Assembly (NCBI GenBank): GCA_934047225.1
Contig: OW203991.1
Coordinates: 4,526,001 to 4,590,000, forward strand
Length of the DNA stretch: 64,000 nucleotides
Direction: 5' to 3'
Source of the DNA: Ypsolopha sequella
Taxonomy: Eukaryota; Arthropoda; Insecta; Lepidoptera; Ypsolophidae
Shown here: one piece after another, positions 53,851-62,969 of the stretch
Layout of the letters: the number at the start of each line of letters is the position of its first letter
How positions within the stretch are numbered: position 1 is the first letter of the stretch
The notes under the pieces: generated by a model
What the model saw: only the letters and a program-made list of their open reading frames with translations
Database searches by the model: none
What the model was told of the DNA's origin: nothing
Program-made: the position numbers and the translations under genes

Positions 53851-54200
53851 TCAGCCCTTAGTCTTTGGTAAAATTCGAATTTTGAATCAATTTTTTACGG
53901 CGTTTCAAGCTCAGAATAAGGAATACCTGAGATTTCAAGTCCACAGCATGGGTTCGTTCCGTCCCAGACAAAGCGGTTCCGTATTGAGCGTGAAGCTGAT
54001 GCGATTTTATTAATGCACAGCGAGCTAAAGAGGGAGATAATCGGCTATTTTCGGATTCGTAGGGCATCGTCTCTGTCACTCAGTACAATTTGTGAATTTT
54101 CTTGCTCGCGTCAGTCGTTGTACTATAACTTCGTTATAGTGTGCGGTCGCGTCCACTTCAATATATATACAGAGTTGTTAAAACCTCCAACATGGAATTA
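53851..54200. other. Non-coding stretch with a small dispersed repeat
   Basis: Bases 54011-54095 (TAATGCACAGCGAGCTAAAG, then ATCGTCTCTGTCACTC) are repeated in reverse complement at 61490-61562 and in part near 16088. No gene. Confidence 0.45.
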
Positions 54201-54202
54201 TA

Positions 54203-54487
54203 CAATAATAATATAATAATATAATTTTATTTCAGACCAACTCCATATTTTGTTAGTAACAGAATTGCTTAAAAACTATATTAGTACACATATTTACACT
54301 TGTTAAACATTGTAGCTCTGGACCCCATATGTAAGAAGTTCCAGTGCCGCACAACCGGACAATCCATCCGATCCAGTTTGGTGTTGAGAAGGCTGCTGGG
54401 ACTGTCTCTCACGCGCCGCATCAGGGAGGCCACTCTCTTGCGTAATATTGACTCCCAGCTGTCAATTCGAACCTTGGTAAACATGCC
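54203..54487 (-). pseudogene. LINE 3' fragment, part beyond the BEL insertion
   Basis: The minus-strand frame ends at TAA 54281-54283 and reads SWESILRKRVASLMRRVRDS, then LDRMDCPVVRHWNFLHM. It aligns with the tail of the LINE remnant at 22399-22668 (LLRRVRASRNCIL). The upstream part of the same protein lies on the other side of the BEL provirus at 61132-61210. The tail (ATAATAATATAATAATATAA/TTTTATTTCAG) is at 54203-54235. Confidence 0.72.
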
Positions 54488-54652
54488 TGAAGGAATGTTT
54501 ACCATAGGGCTGACTGAAACTTGCACGTTTAATTAATTTTTAAATATATTTATAAGATTTTTAGGTACATTAGCACAAAAGGTATTTTTAAGAGAGATAG
54601 AGTTGCCAGATACAATACATAAATTCTACATTTAATGTTGGTGTTGCCAACA
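54488..54652 (-). repeat. 3' LTR of the BEL element
   Basis: 165 bp; on the element strand it starts TGTTGGCAACACC and ends CATTCCTTCA, so the ends are TG...CA. Short for the family. Next to it on the element strand is AGGTGGCAGCA (54653-54663), the probable polypurine tract. Confidence 0.92.
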
Positions 54653-54899
54653 TGCTGCCACCTGAGACATTTACTGAGAAGAAAACGACATACATTGTAA
54701 TCTATGTACTGAATCTATATACAAATGACATTTTTAAGTTACCCGATAGGATAAAGTATTAAAAATATATTAGATTTAAAACTAAATCGAATCATAAACA
54801 AAACAAGTAACACTTCGTTACAAACATAATAGAATCACAATATTAGACCACTGTCTAAAGAAAGTACCTATATGCAAATCACATAGTTAGCAAAACTAC

Positions 54900-55760
54900 T
54901 TAAACATCAATAGGCAGAACACATATCTTCAAAATGGATCGTGTATGAATTTTACCATTTGATGTTTTTACCTCAACGGCTCTTACATGCCCATCATGAC
55001 CAGGGTATACATTTACAACTCTGGCCATTGGCCATGACATTGTAGGAACATTATCCTCCTTTAAAATTACAAGAGTTCCAATCTTAATATTGGGTGTGAT
55101 GCTTAGCCACTTAGGCCTATTTTGTAAAACATTAAGATACTGTTTGGACCACATATTCCAAAATGATTGTTTGATTTGTGTACATAACTGCCAAAATTTC
55201 AATTTATTTTGTGGAACGTTTGACACATCATTTTCTGGATACATTGTTAAAGCATTGCCTATTAAAAAATGACCCGGAGTCAGATAGCTAAAATCGTTTA
55301 CATCACATGGGCTTATTGGAAGCAAAGGTCTAGAATTAAGCACACATTCTATTTCTACTAACACAGTGTTTAATTGTTCATAAGTCAATAAATGACCCTG
55401 TACCACCCTTCTCAAATGATATTTAGTACTCTTTACCGCAGCCTCCCAGAGGCCTCCAAAGGTAGGTGAATAACAAGGAATAAAATGGAAGTCTATTCCT
55501 TTTTGAGCAGTAAATTGAAAAACTTTACTCTGGTGGTTTTTGGAAGAAATTAGGTCGTAAAGTTCCACTAACTGGTTCTTTGCCCCCTTAAAGGTGCTAG
55601 CATTGTCAGAGAAGATTTCTTTCGGCACACCTCTTCTTGATATAAGTCTACGAAGACACGCAAGATAGGTATCGGACGTGAGATCAGAGGCTAGCTCTAA
55701 ATGTATTGCCTTAGTGGCAAAACATACGAACACGCATATATAGCCTTTACCTACAAGTGA
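54900..55760 (-). CDS. BEL integrase catalytic core and C-terminus
   Basis: Continues in the same frame after the TGA at 55761-55763; first Met at 55733, 277 residues to the stop at 54900. Catalytic residues seen: Asp in SDNASTFKG (residue 43) and Glu in GLWEAAVKS (residue 97), spaced as in the DDE fold. The first Asp (VDFAG) lies just upstream of the premature stop. RPLLPIS and LTPGHFLIG follow in the order usual for BEL integrases, and the end has the small beta-rich C-terminal domain (VILKED, then WPMARV). Integrase joins element DNA to the chromosome. Here it is cut from its zinc-binding domain by one nonsense codon. Confidence 0.85.
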   Translation of the reverse strand, partial: SLVGKGYICVFVCFATKAIHLELASDLTSDTYLACLRRLISRRGVPKEIFSDNASTFKGAKNQLVELYDLISSKNHQSKVFQFTAQKGIDFHFIPCYSPTFGGLWEAAVKSTKYHLRRVVQGHLLTYEQLNTVLVEIECVLNSRPLLPISPCDVNDFSYLTPGHFLIGNALTMYPENDVSNVPQNKLKFWQLCTQIKQSFWNMWSKQYLNVLQNRPKWLSITPNIKIGTLVILKEDNVPTMSWPMARVVNVYPGHDGHVRAVEVKTSNGKIHTRSILKICVLPIDV

Positions 55761-57029
55761 TCATCTAATACGCGAAAGTTTGACATTTATAGGTCCTGCG
55801 AAATCTACTCCAACTTTTTCAAAGGGACGGCTCATCGCAGTCACCCTTCCGGCCGGCAAGGAGCCCATCAGCTGTTTGGAAGCAGTAGCCCTTTGTCTAA
55901 AACATGTTATACATTTATTTATTATTTTCTTGATATATGATAAACCATTAGATATCCAATACTTTTGGTTTAAACTTGACAATAAAAGCTTAGGTCCTCC
56001 ATGGAGGAGCTTCTCATGTTCAGATCTAACAATACATTCAGTGACATGAGATTGTTTTGGTAAAATCACTTGGTGTTTTTGTGAGTAAGGAATATCAGCA
56101 TGATGCAACCTACCACCCACACGTAGAATACCCAAGTTATCTAAAAAAGGATGTAAGCTTTGTAAAGAACCCTTCACGCATTCTTTTCTTTTTAAATATT
56201 CAATTTCCTCTTTGAAATATGATTCTTGTTCATTCTTAATGAGCAACATTAGCGCACAAGTTAGTTCTGTACTCGAAAGGAATTCATGTGAGACCTTACT
56301 GCCCTTTAAATTGTTGATAAATCTTAGAACATAAGCTAATATGCTTACTATTTTATGTATGCTAGAATGTTTATGTATACTTTCCAAGGTGTCGTTTACT
56401 GGATCAGGTGAAGATCCTACATTACTGGAGAATGTTGCACTCGTCCGGCTCTCGGGTAAGTCGAGAGGTAACTTTATAGAATTATCAAATTTGTACTGAC
56501 TGTCATGCAAGAATGGAGGCCCATGCCACCACAAATTGCAGGCGCCAAGTTCTTGTGGACTGACACCCCTGCTGATGTAGTCTGCTGGGTTGTCTTTGGT
56601 GTTGACATATAGCCAATGACAGTCAGCTGTATTGTTAGTTATAACCTTCACCCTATTCGCCACATAAGCCGTCAACTTCATTGCTTCAGAACGTAACCAT
56701 GCAATCACGATTTTGGAATCAGTAAATAAGTAAATTTGACTTATTTTAAGTTTAAGCTTAAGCGTATTTGAGACCTTTGCAATTAAAATTGACAACAGTA
56801 GCGCAGCATTTAACTCTAAGCGTGGCACAGTCGGGTTTTTATTTTGAAGCGGGTTTATGCGGGATTTCGAGCAGAGCAAATGCATATTTACTTTGTCATT
56901 ATGATGAGTTACGCGTAAATAGACGCAACAGCCATATGCAGTGGAACTAGATGCATCAGAGAAGCCTATAAGTTCAACCTTGTTTGCTTGTGATATCAAA
57001 ATATTTCTGTTTACATAGATTGGATCCAT
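55761..57029 (-). CDS. BEL RNase H and integrase zinc-binding domain
   Basis: 422 residues. RNase H: Asp in GFSDASSSTAY (residue 25), Glu in RLELNAALL (72), Asp in LFTDSKIV (104). Downstream DNPADYISRG and LWWHGPPFL are standard BEL landmarks. The integrase HHCC finger lies at about 335-385 (LLHGG, then CITCFRQRA). It ends at TGA 55761-55763 shortly after the first catalytic Asp of integrase (VDFAGPI). The ATG at 57029 is only the first Met after a frame change and not a true start. Confidence 0.85.
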   Translation of the reverse strand: MDPIYVNRNILISQANKVELIGFSDASSSTAYGCCVYLRVTHHNDKVNMHLLCSKSRINPLQNKNPTVPRLELNAALLLSILIAKVSNTLKLKLKISQIYLFTDSKIVIAWLRSEAMKLTAYVANRVKVITNNTADCHWLYVNTKDNPADYISRGVSPQELGACNLWWHGPPFLHDSQYKFDNSIKLPLDLPESRTSATFSSNVGSSPDPVNDTLESIHKHSSIHKIVSILAYVLRFINNLKGSKVSHEFLSSTELTCALMLLIKNEQESYFKEEIEYLKRKECVKGSLQSLHPFLDNLGILRVGGRLHHADIPYSQKHQVILPKQSHVTECIVRSEHEKLLHGGPKLLLSSLNQKYWISNGLSYIKKIINKCITCFRQRATASKQLMGSLPAGRVTAMSRPFEKVGVDFAGPINVKLSRIR

Positions 57030-57274
57030 TTTTCAAGACTGGAGGAAAATTCCAGCCACTCTGTTCTAATACCTTCATCAGGGGTGGAATCCCAATCAGT
57101 CTTGGAAGACCATAATTTCTGCATTATCGCCTTAGCTTGAACAATGATAGGACCTACATAACCCATGGGGTCATAAAACTTTCCTATATAAGCCAAGATT
57201 TCTCTTTTTGTAATTTTCTTTGTGTCAAAAGATTCTGGACATGTTATTTTAAACTTATCTTTTGATGAACGACC
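57011..57274 (-). CDS. BEL pol connection segment in a third frame
   Basis: About 88 codons between the two frameshifts, containing REILAYIGKFYDPMGYVGPI, the well-conserved segment between RT and RNase H in BEL elements. It overlaps the next frame by 19 bp. The upstream junction near 57275 and this one near 57030 each need a single indel to explain them. Confidence 0.8.
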   Translation of the reverse strand, partial: GRSSKDKFKITCPESFDTKKITKREILAYIGKFYDPMGYVGPIIVQAKAIMQKLWSSKTDWDSTPDEGIRTEWLEFSSSLEKWIQSM

Positions 57275-60078
57275 AACTGTAAACCTAAAGTTTTTATGCT
57301 ACAGTCGTTATTTTGAAGCTCTAACTTATCAAAGTGTTGTTCAGTTGATGGAATATCCTCTAATATTCGACTATCATTTGATGACCATTTATGTGTTTTG
57401 AAACTGCCCAGTTGTAGGAGCTGTCGAAGCTGCGATTTTGCTTCTATGATCAATTTTATATTGCTATTTGCATAGAGCACGTCATCAACGTAGGTGCAGT
57501 TATTTAGAATGAACGAGGTCAATGGCAAATTGCGTTCATGCTGGTTCGCCAGTTCCTTCAAGCAACGCGTGGCTAGATAGCTAGAGCTCTTAAGCCCGTA
57601 GGTCACAGTATCAAGCCTGATACACTTGATAGCTTCATCAGGGCTGTCTCTCCACAGGATATTCTGTAAGGAAGTATGCTCAGGGGTTACACGAATGTTT
57701 CGAAACATTTTTTTTATATCAGTGGTGAATGTGTAATCACCAAAACGGAACAAGAGCAAAATGTCGAAAAGATCTCTCTGTACTGTGGGTCCGTTTAACA
57801 ATAAATCGTTGAGCGATACTTTCTTACTGGTCTTCATCGATCCGTCAAATTCAGTACGCAACTTGGTGGTCTTACTGTCAGGATTGAGGACTGCATGATG
57901 GGGAAGAAAATATACTGCGTCCTTACTTAGTTGGTAAGATTCGATGTCAACATAATGACCATGGTTTAAATTCACATATTCGTGAATAAACTTTCGATAC
58001 TCTAAGAAAAGATAAGGATTTTTTTGCAATTTCTTTTCGAGATTCAAAAATCTTTTTAAAGCGAAATGAAATGAATTTCCTAGCGCATCGTTCACTTGGT
58101 CTAGTGGCAGTTTTAAAGGCAAAGCAACTTCAAAACAATTTTCTTTCAACTGAACAGTCTTTTGAAAAATATACTCGCAGAGCTCTTGCTCTGAAGACCT
58201 TTCGTTGTAAATTTCAGGAATGCTTTCGCTTTTCCAGAAGTTTGTTAAATTTTCATTGATATCTGATTCACAAGTGACACATTTTAAAACTGCTACCTCA
58301 TTACAGACATTTGATGATACCGTTTGTGGCAAGCTTCCCCCGATTATGTAACCAAATTGCGTGTTAATAAGCTGTGGCTGCTGTGCATTTGGCGTCGACC
58401 GTTTAGGCGACACGTCGTTCATCGACTCCAGTGGCAGCAATGCCTGGAAGAAACAATCGGCTCCCATTAATATGTCAATTTGACCGGGGATGTTAAAATT
58501 TTTATCTGCTAGCCTAACATTTTTAGGGATCGCAAAGTCTGATAAATCTAGCTTTCGCTGAGGTAGCTCACATGTGATTCGCTCAACCACATGACAAATG
58601 GTTGTTATTTTAAATGGATTGACAAACGAATGTATCTCCACAGGTACACACCGCTTCACACTGGCTTTGGTATTGGTGATTCCTACTATATTAATATTAT
58701 TTTGAGTGGGCCGTAAATCTAGCAGCTGAACGGCCTTTTCTGAAATAAAAGACAGCTGTGACCCACTGTCAAGTAAGGCTTTGAAATGCACCTCCTTGCC
58801 GTCTCGAGTGAAAAGCTTCACCTGGGCTGTGGGTAAAAGTACATTGTTAGTCAGATTTGCCGCCAATGAGGCGGGAGATGCGGCGGATTGCTGAGTATCA
58901 ACTTTCTTATTATTATCGCTGTGTAACAGAGAATTATGTTTCTTTTTGCATTCTGCACACCGAAAGTGATACTTGCATTTTCCTGCATGCGCACCTAAAC
59001 ATATATTACATATGCCTTTTTCTTCTACAAACTGCACCCTTTCAGCGGGAGGCAATAACTGAAAGCTTTCACACAAGTATAACTTATGATTGGACTTACA
59101 GAAGAGACATGAAGCTTCCTGCGCTGCCGTGTAGGTAACTAATTTGCCAGTGGTCGAGCCTGGGCGCTGCTCCCTTACTTCTTTGTACTGCTGGCGTTGC
59201 TGACCTTGGGGAGATTCAGCATTTTCCAGCGCCAATGCACGCTTATCAATAAATTCGAGAAGATCCGCCACAGTCGGGTCCACCTTACTGTTCCTCTCAA
59301 TCTGGTATGCTCTTGATGTGTATGCATCTAATTTTCGAGAAAGTACACACACAATTATAGCATCCCAATACCTAACATTTGGCTCAAGATTGGTCAAGGC
59401 AGCAAGTTTTTGTTTGACATTCGATACAAATTCTCTCAAATTGCTTGCTGTTGATTTTGACAAAGGTTTGAGATCCAATATTGTGCTAAAGTGATCATTA
59501 ATTATTTTAAACTGGTTATTATAACGGTCATTGAGTAGACCAAGTGCCTTTTTGTAGCTTTCGTGCGTCAAAGGCAGGTTTTGAACTAAACGCAGGGGTT
59601 CATCCCTGAGATAGGCACGCAAGTAATATAATTTTTGCACATAATCAATATTTTCGTTGTCATTTATGACCGAGTTAAATAAATTTATGAATGGTATATA
59701 TTCTGTGTACTTACCACTGAATATAGGTATATTTATTGGTGGTAACCTAAGTTTGGAAATTGGAGGGGACGAAGTGTTGGGTCTTGGATCGGGAATATCG
59801 GCTTCACGTCGTTTTATTTCCAAATTGAGCGTAGACATAATATTATAATAGCGATCCTCAACCTCGCTAACATTCTCTTTGTCGCTATCATCTAAAATCA
59901 AAATTTTGACATTGTATTTTTCATACTCTGAAAACAATTCTGCAGTGCGTGTTCTTTTTAATTTCAAGGCTTCTAACAAAGAAGCAGAAACATCGCCACT
60001 GTTTGTAACAAAGTTGTTTAATCTGGTAATATTACCTTTTATATAACCACGTGCCGCGACCAACTCGCTTAAATCCAT
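57244..60078 (-). CDS. BEL gag-protease-reverse transcriptase
   Basis: 944 residues from ATG 60078 to TAA 57244. Gag (DUF1759-like) at about 110-290: IPIFSGKYTEYIPF, then LYYLRAYL. Two zinc-binding clusters: CLFC...H...C (324-336) and CNIC...H...C with CAEC (357-377). Aspartic protease LLDSGSQLSFIS (catalytic Asp 437), with GADCFF downstream. RT from about 690: RTEFDGSMKTS, FTTDIKKMFRNI (Asp 787), and YVDDVLYA (863-870). The single fused frame is normal for BEL. The stop at 57244 is not the natural end: the RT thumb and connection continue in another frame. Confidence 0.93.
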   Translation of the reverse strand: MDLSELVAARGYIKGNITRLNNFVTNSGDVSASLLEALKLKRTRTAELFSEYEKYNVKILILDDSDKENVSEVEDRYYNIMSTLNLEIKRREADIPDPRPNTSSPPISKLRLPPINIPIFSGKYTEYIPFINLFNSVINDNENIDYVQKLYYLRAYLRDEPLRLVQNLPLTHESYKKALGLLNDRYNNQFKIINDHFSTILDLKPLSKSTASNLREFVSNVKQKLAALTNLEPNVRYWDAIIVCVLSRKLDAYTSRAYQIERNSKVDPTVADLLEFIDKRALALENAESPQGQQRQQYKEVREQRPGSTTGKLVTYTAAQEASCLFCKSNHKLYLCESFQLLPPAERVQFVEEKGICNICLGAHAGKCKYHFRCAECKKKHNSLLHSDNNKKVDTQQSAASPASLAANLTNNVLLPTAQVKLFTRDGKEVHFKALLDSGSQLSFISEKAVQLLDLRPTQNNINIVGITNTKASVKRCVPVEIHSFVNPFKITTICHVVERITCELPQRKLDLSDFAIPKNVRLADKNFNIPGQIDILMGADCFFQALLPLESMNDVSPKRSTPNAQQPQLINTQFGYIIGGSLPQTVSSNVCNEVAVLKCVTCESDINENLTNFWKSESIPEIYNERSSEQELCEYIFQKTVQLKENCFEVALPLKLPLDQVNDALGNSFHFALKRFLNLEKKLQKNPYLFLEYRKFIHEYVNLNHGHYVDIESYQLSKDAVYFLPHHAVLNPDSKTTKLRTEFDGSMKTSKKVSLNDLLLNGPTVQRDLFDILLLFRFGDYTFTTDIKKMFRNIRVTPEHTSLQNILWRDSPDEAIKCIRLDTVTYGLKSSSYLATRCLKELANQHERNLPLTSFILNNCTYVDDVLYANSNIKLIIEAKSQLRQLLQLGSFKTHKWSSNDSRILEDIPSTEQHFDKLELQNNDCSIKTLGLQLVVHQKISLK

Positions 60079-60950
60079 TTTCCAAACGCACTAATTGTGC
60101 TTATAACGAACAACAATATAACGTTTCGTTGATATAGACTTGTTGGCGTTATTATTCTAAGCTTGTTTGCAATTACAATACCACTTATACCAAAACTATG
60201 AAAAAACTGTCAAGAAATGTTTTTTTTTTGCTTTGACACAACCTAGATCATAGATAAGACTACCTAAATCATAGATTTAGTATATAAAAAGTCTAAGATA
60301 CAAGTCTATGACCTAAATTATATTAAATGTCAGTCTGACTGAACTGAAGCTTCCAAGGGAAAAAATTACAAGTTTTATGCTCTGTGGTGAGTTTTATGCC
60401 GACACTGAACGCCGACAGATACCTTTTTCGGCGACACGATTTGACGATGTTGAGTTGAATGCAGACACCGTATGCCGACACCGCCGTTCGCCGACAGGAA
60501 TGTTTCTAGGCTGTTCGCCGCCGTTGTACCTGGTTTGCCGACTCTTTTCGCCGAAACGCCGTCACTTTTCTATATTGAAATCATGAAAAGTTGTCTGATC
60601 AACGTTCCAGGAGTAGGCTTCCACTTCGGTATCCTGGCTGATGTAGAATCGCAGCCAAGATGCTCGTATAGACGAAATGGAAAGGGGTTTGGCCGACTCT
60701 TTTTGCTGAAACGCTGTCACCTTTCTATATTAAAATCGTGAAAAGTTGTCTGATCAACGTTCCAGGAGTAGGCTTCCACTGCGGTATCCTGGCTGATGTA
60801 GAATTGCAGTCAAGATGCACGTATATGGAATGAAAAAGGTTCAGGGGCTTGCGAGCTCGAAAATAAAATGTTGGACAAAAGTCGGACGTGTAAAACGCGT
60901 TGGCACAAACTTGCAGATCTTCTTTATTGCTATCGTTGGATGCTTCTCTT
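60079..60950 (-). other. BEL 5' leader with a tandem 155-bp duplication
   Basis: Untranslated RNA between the primer site and gag. Two direct copies, starting GCCGACTC at 60537 and 60692, share GTTGTCTGATCAACGTTCCA and GGAGTAGGCTTCCACT. The second has diverged modestly. Positions 60400-60540 also contain repeated GCCGACA words. Such leaders carry packaging and dimer signals, but none can be identified here. Confidence 0.7.
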
Positions 60951-60962
60951 CTCGAAGGACCA
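60951..60962 (-). promoter_or_regulatory. BEL primer-binding site, tRNA-Tyr
   Basis: Directly after the 5' LTR the element strand reads TGGTCCTTCGAG, complementary to the 3' end CTCGAAGGACCA of eukaryotic tRNA-Tyr over 12 bases; the match then ends. It gives the site of first-strand priming and fixes the LTR edge. Confidence 0.85.
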
Positions 60963-61126
60963 TGAAGGAATGTTTACCATAGGGCTGACTGAAACTTGCA
61001 CGTTTAATTAATTTTAAATATTTTTACAAGATTTTTAGATACATTAGCACAAAAGGTATTTTTAAGAGAGATAGAGTTGCCAGATACAATACATAAATTC
61101 TACATTTAATGTTGGTGTTGCCAACA
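60963..61126 (-). repeat. 5' LTR of the BEL element
   Basis: 164 bp, TG...CA ends, differing from the 3' LTR at four positions (one 1-bp indel in a T run, three substitutions). Promoter elements are not obvious. Confidence 0.92.
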
Positions 61127-61131
61127 ATGCC

Positions 61132-61210
61132 TAATGCGCTGCAAAAGCGAGGCAGCCCCATCAACATCCTCAAACCATTATTATATTGGACTCGTAAATA
61201 AATCAGAAAT
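61132..61210 (-). pseudogene. LINE fragment, part upstream of the BEL insertion
   Basis: Minus strand, read toward the insertion: RVQYNNGLRMLMGLPRFC then SALGI. The remnant at 22399-22668 has IQYDNAFQVLLGLPRFFSASGMF in the same place, so the BEL element entered between SALG and the MF that follows. Only about 25 codons are left on this side. Confidence 0.72.
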
Positions 61211-61636
61211 AAAAAAAGGGAAACCTATATTCAGTTAGTAACGTGAAATTATTTACAATGTTTATAAATATTTCGTAAAAGAAGTCAACACATTCATACA
61301 TTTTCACGATGACGGTGGAAGTAATTATTTCAAGTAATTTTTTTGTAATAATCGTTCATTTTTGCTTTTTTCCTTCAATCGGGTTTCTAAAAAAATGTTT
61401 TGATGTATTTTATTCAGATATTAAAAAATCTTAATTGTTTAATGTTTTAACTCCTAGTAGATACCGGAATGTTAGTGCTCCGTGCGACAGGGACGACGCT
61501 CTACGAAGCCGAAACTAGCCGATTACAGCCGATGTAACTCCCTCTTTAGCTCGATGTGCATTATTTTCTTCCCATTAAAAACTTTAATAAGACTTATTAG
61601 GTTAGTAATATTCTAATCTCATAAATAAGTAATGTC
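61211..61636. other. Non-coding stretch
   Basis: Contains the minus copy of the small dispersed repeat at 61490-61562 (see 54011-54095). No gene. Confidence 0.4.
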
Positions 61637-62194
61637 ATTATTATTACATACGGCTTGAACACTCACGTGTGATTGTTGTTGACTATATGCCAACCGTTTC
61701 ACCGATACAATTTCGGCATTATCAAGGCGAGTGTCGTTCTTAGGACGACGATGCGGCGTTCACCGTCGTTGTCAAACGGGCACTGGCAGCCGCCGATCGG
61801 CGAGCTGCACGCATTGCTCGTGCGCTGAGCGTTGGCTGCGTCCTCGAAAGGGGTGGGATGGTGGATGCACTTGATTCCTTTAATTGTTCCACTTGTTTGT
61901 TATTGGGGGCGGTTATTAAACAAAGTGCATCCACCATCCCACCCCTATCGACGACGCAGCCAACGCTCAGCGCACGAGCAATGCGTGCAGCTCGCCGATC
62001 GGCGGCTGCCAGTGCCCGTTTGACAACGACGGTGAACGCCGCGTCGTCGTCTTAAGAACGACACTTGCCTTGATAATGCCGAAATTGTATCGGTGAAACG
62101 GTTGGCATATAGTCAACAACAATCACACGTGAGTGTTCAAGCCGTATGTAATAATAATTTAGTATGTCAGCTCACGCGAGTTTTAATAATATTA
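61637..62194. mobile_element. Foldback family F, longest copy, 558 bp
   Basis: Nearly perfect arms of about 240 bp (61637-61880 and 61915-62158) around a loop of about 35 bp. From outside in: TACGGCTTGAACACTCACGT, CCGATACAATTTCGGCATTA, a CpG-rich inner arm (GCCGCCGATCGGCGAGCTGC) and GGTGGATGCAC near the tip. The right side keeps an extra terminal segment (TCAGCTCACGCGAGTTTTAA), which the left side has lost. Mirror-image open frames on both strands are produced by the arms. No transposase; the mobilising family is unknown. Confidence 0.85.
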
Positions 62195-62369
62195 AAGTAA
62201 TGTCATAATTTGAACTGGCTGCCATTTTTTCAGATGGCGCCAAATATCACTGTGCTTTGATGTAGATATATAGAGAGTTAGTTGTCAACAAGCCAGGGAG
62301 AACCTCGAGAACGTGGAATTATTGTAACTGCTTATTTGACAAATTTTGATCTCCTGTTTTAGAAATTTG

Positions 62370-62597
62370 AACTGGCGGTCCAGATCGCCAGATCTAACAG
62401 CACCAGACTTCTTCCTTTGGGGCTTTTTAAAATCTCGCGTTTACCACAACAAACCACGAACCTTGCAAGTCTTGAAAGATAACATTGAAGAATAAATCGC
62501 CAATTTGGTACCAGATAGTCACATTTGCGAGCAACAATTCAAAATGCCGTAAAACGAGCGCAATTATGCATCAACTCGGGAGGTGACCATTTGAGCG
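62370..62597 (+). pseudogene. C-terminal remnant of a DDE (Tc1/IS630-type) transposase
   Basis: Reads RSRSPDLTAPDFFLWGFLKS then RVYHNKPRTLQVLKDNIEE, a stop, IANLVPDSHICEQQF, another stop, STREVT. SPDLTP.DFFLWG.LK..VY is the third-catalytic-residue region of this family (the Asp in PDFF). The first two catalytic residues are not present. Two in-frame stops confirm decay. The HTH fragment at 19237 could belong to the same superfamily. Confidence 0.7.
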
Positions 62598-62639
62598 ATA
62601 TAATTTTTTCCAATTAATGTCATCAATTTTACACTTTCA

Positions 62640-62969
62640 AATAAACATTTTTATAATAATAGACGTTTATTTCCATATGAAAATATTTGGAACATACAAA
62701 TATTTCTGCCAAACTGTAATGCTGTTTGTGGCCAGAAAAAAACTCTGTTGAATTAAGTCTTATGAATAACAAAAAATAAAAAAATTAAATGTAACAGTTT
62801 CAAATTAACCTAACAATTAAAGCTTACACAAAAATAAAAGATCATCGTTTTATCTACACTTGAATATCATATTTCTGCAATATTAATGATTTAAACTTAT
62901 TTTTAAATATAGAACGGGTTATATTACATTCTAAGAAGCCAACAGGCAAGGCGTTAAATATTTTTGGTA
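62640..62969 (-). pseudogene. LINE 3' end, part downstream of a TTAA insertion
   Basis: The minus-strand frame from 62969 reads PKIFNALPVGFLECNITRSI then FKNKFKSLILQKYDIQV and stops at TAG 62854-62856. P.IFN.LP followed by F...K..L is the usual C-terminus of jockey- or CR1-type ORF2. The 3' UTR continues to about 62650 (GACGTTTATTTCCATATG). Confidence 0.6.

Larger units (their letters stand above)
54488..61126 (-). mobile_element. BEL/Pao LTR retrotransposon, near complete, 6.6 kb
   Basis: Two LTRs in direct orientation (54488-54652 and 60963-61126), a tRNA-Tyr primer site, a gag-pol frame and the identical pentamer ATGCC on both sides (54483-54487, 61127-61131) define the boundaries. Gene order is gag, protease, RT, RNase H, integrase, as in BEL/Pao; no envelope gene is present. 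The LTRs differ by three substitutions and one 1-bp indel, so insertion is fairly recent. Coding is broken by frame changes near 57275 and 57030 and an in-frame TGA at 55761-55763. It would move only with proteins supplied by another copy. Confidence 0.95.

Noticed and set aside
54900..60078. Envelope gene that would make the BEL element an infectious retrovirus
   Set aside because: After the integrase stop at 54900 only about 250 bp of non-coding sequence remain before the 3' LTR.
61740..62055. Paired alanine/arginine-rich frames on both strands
   Set aside because: They are mirror translations of the two arms of one foldback element.
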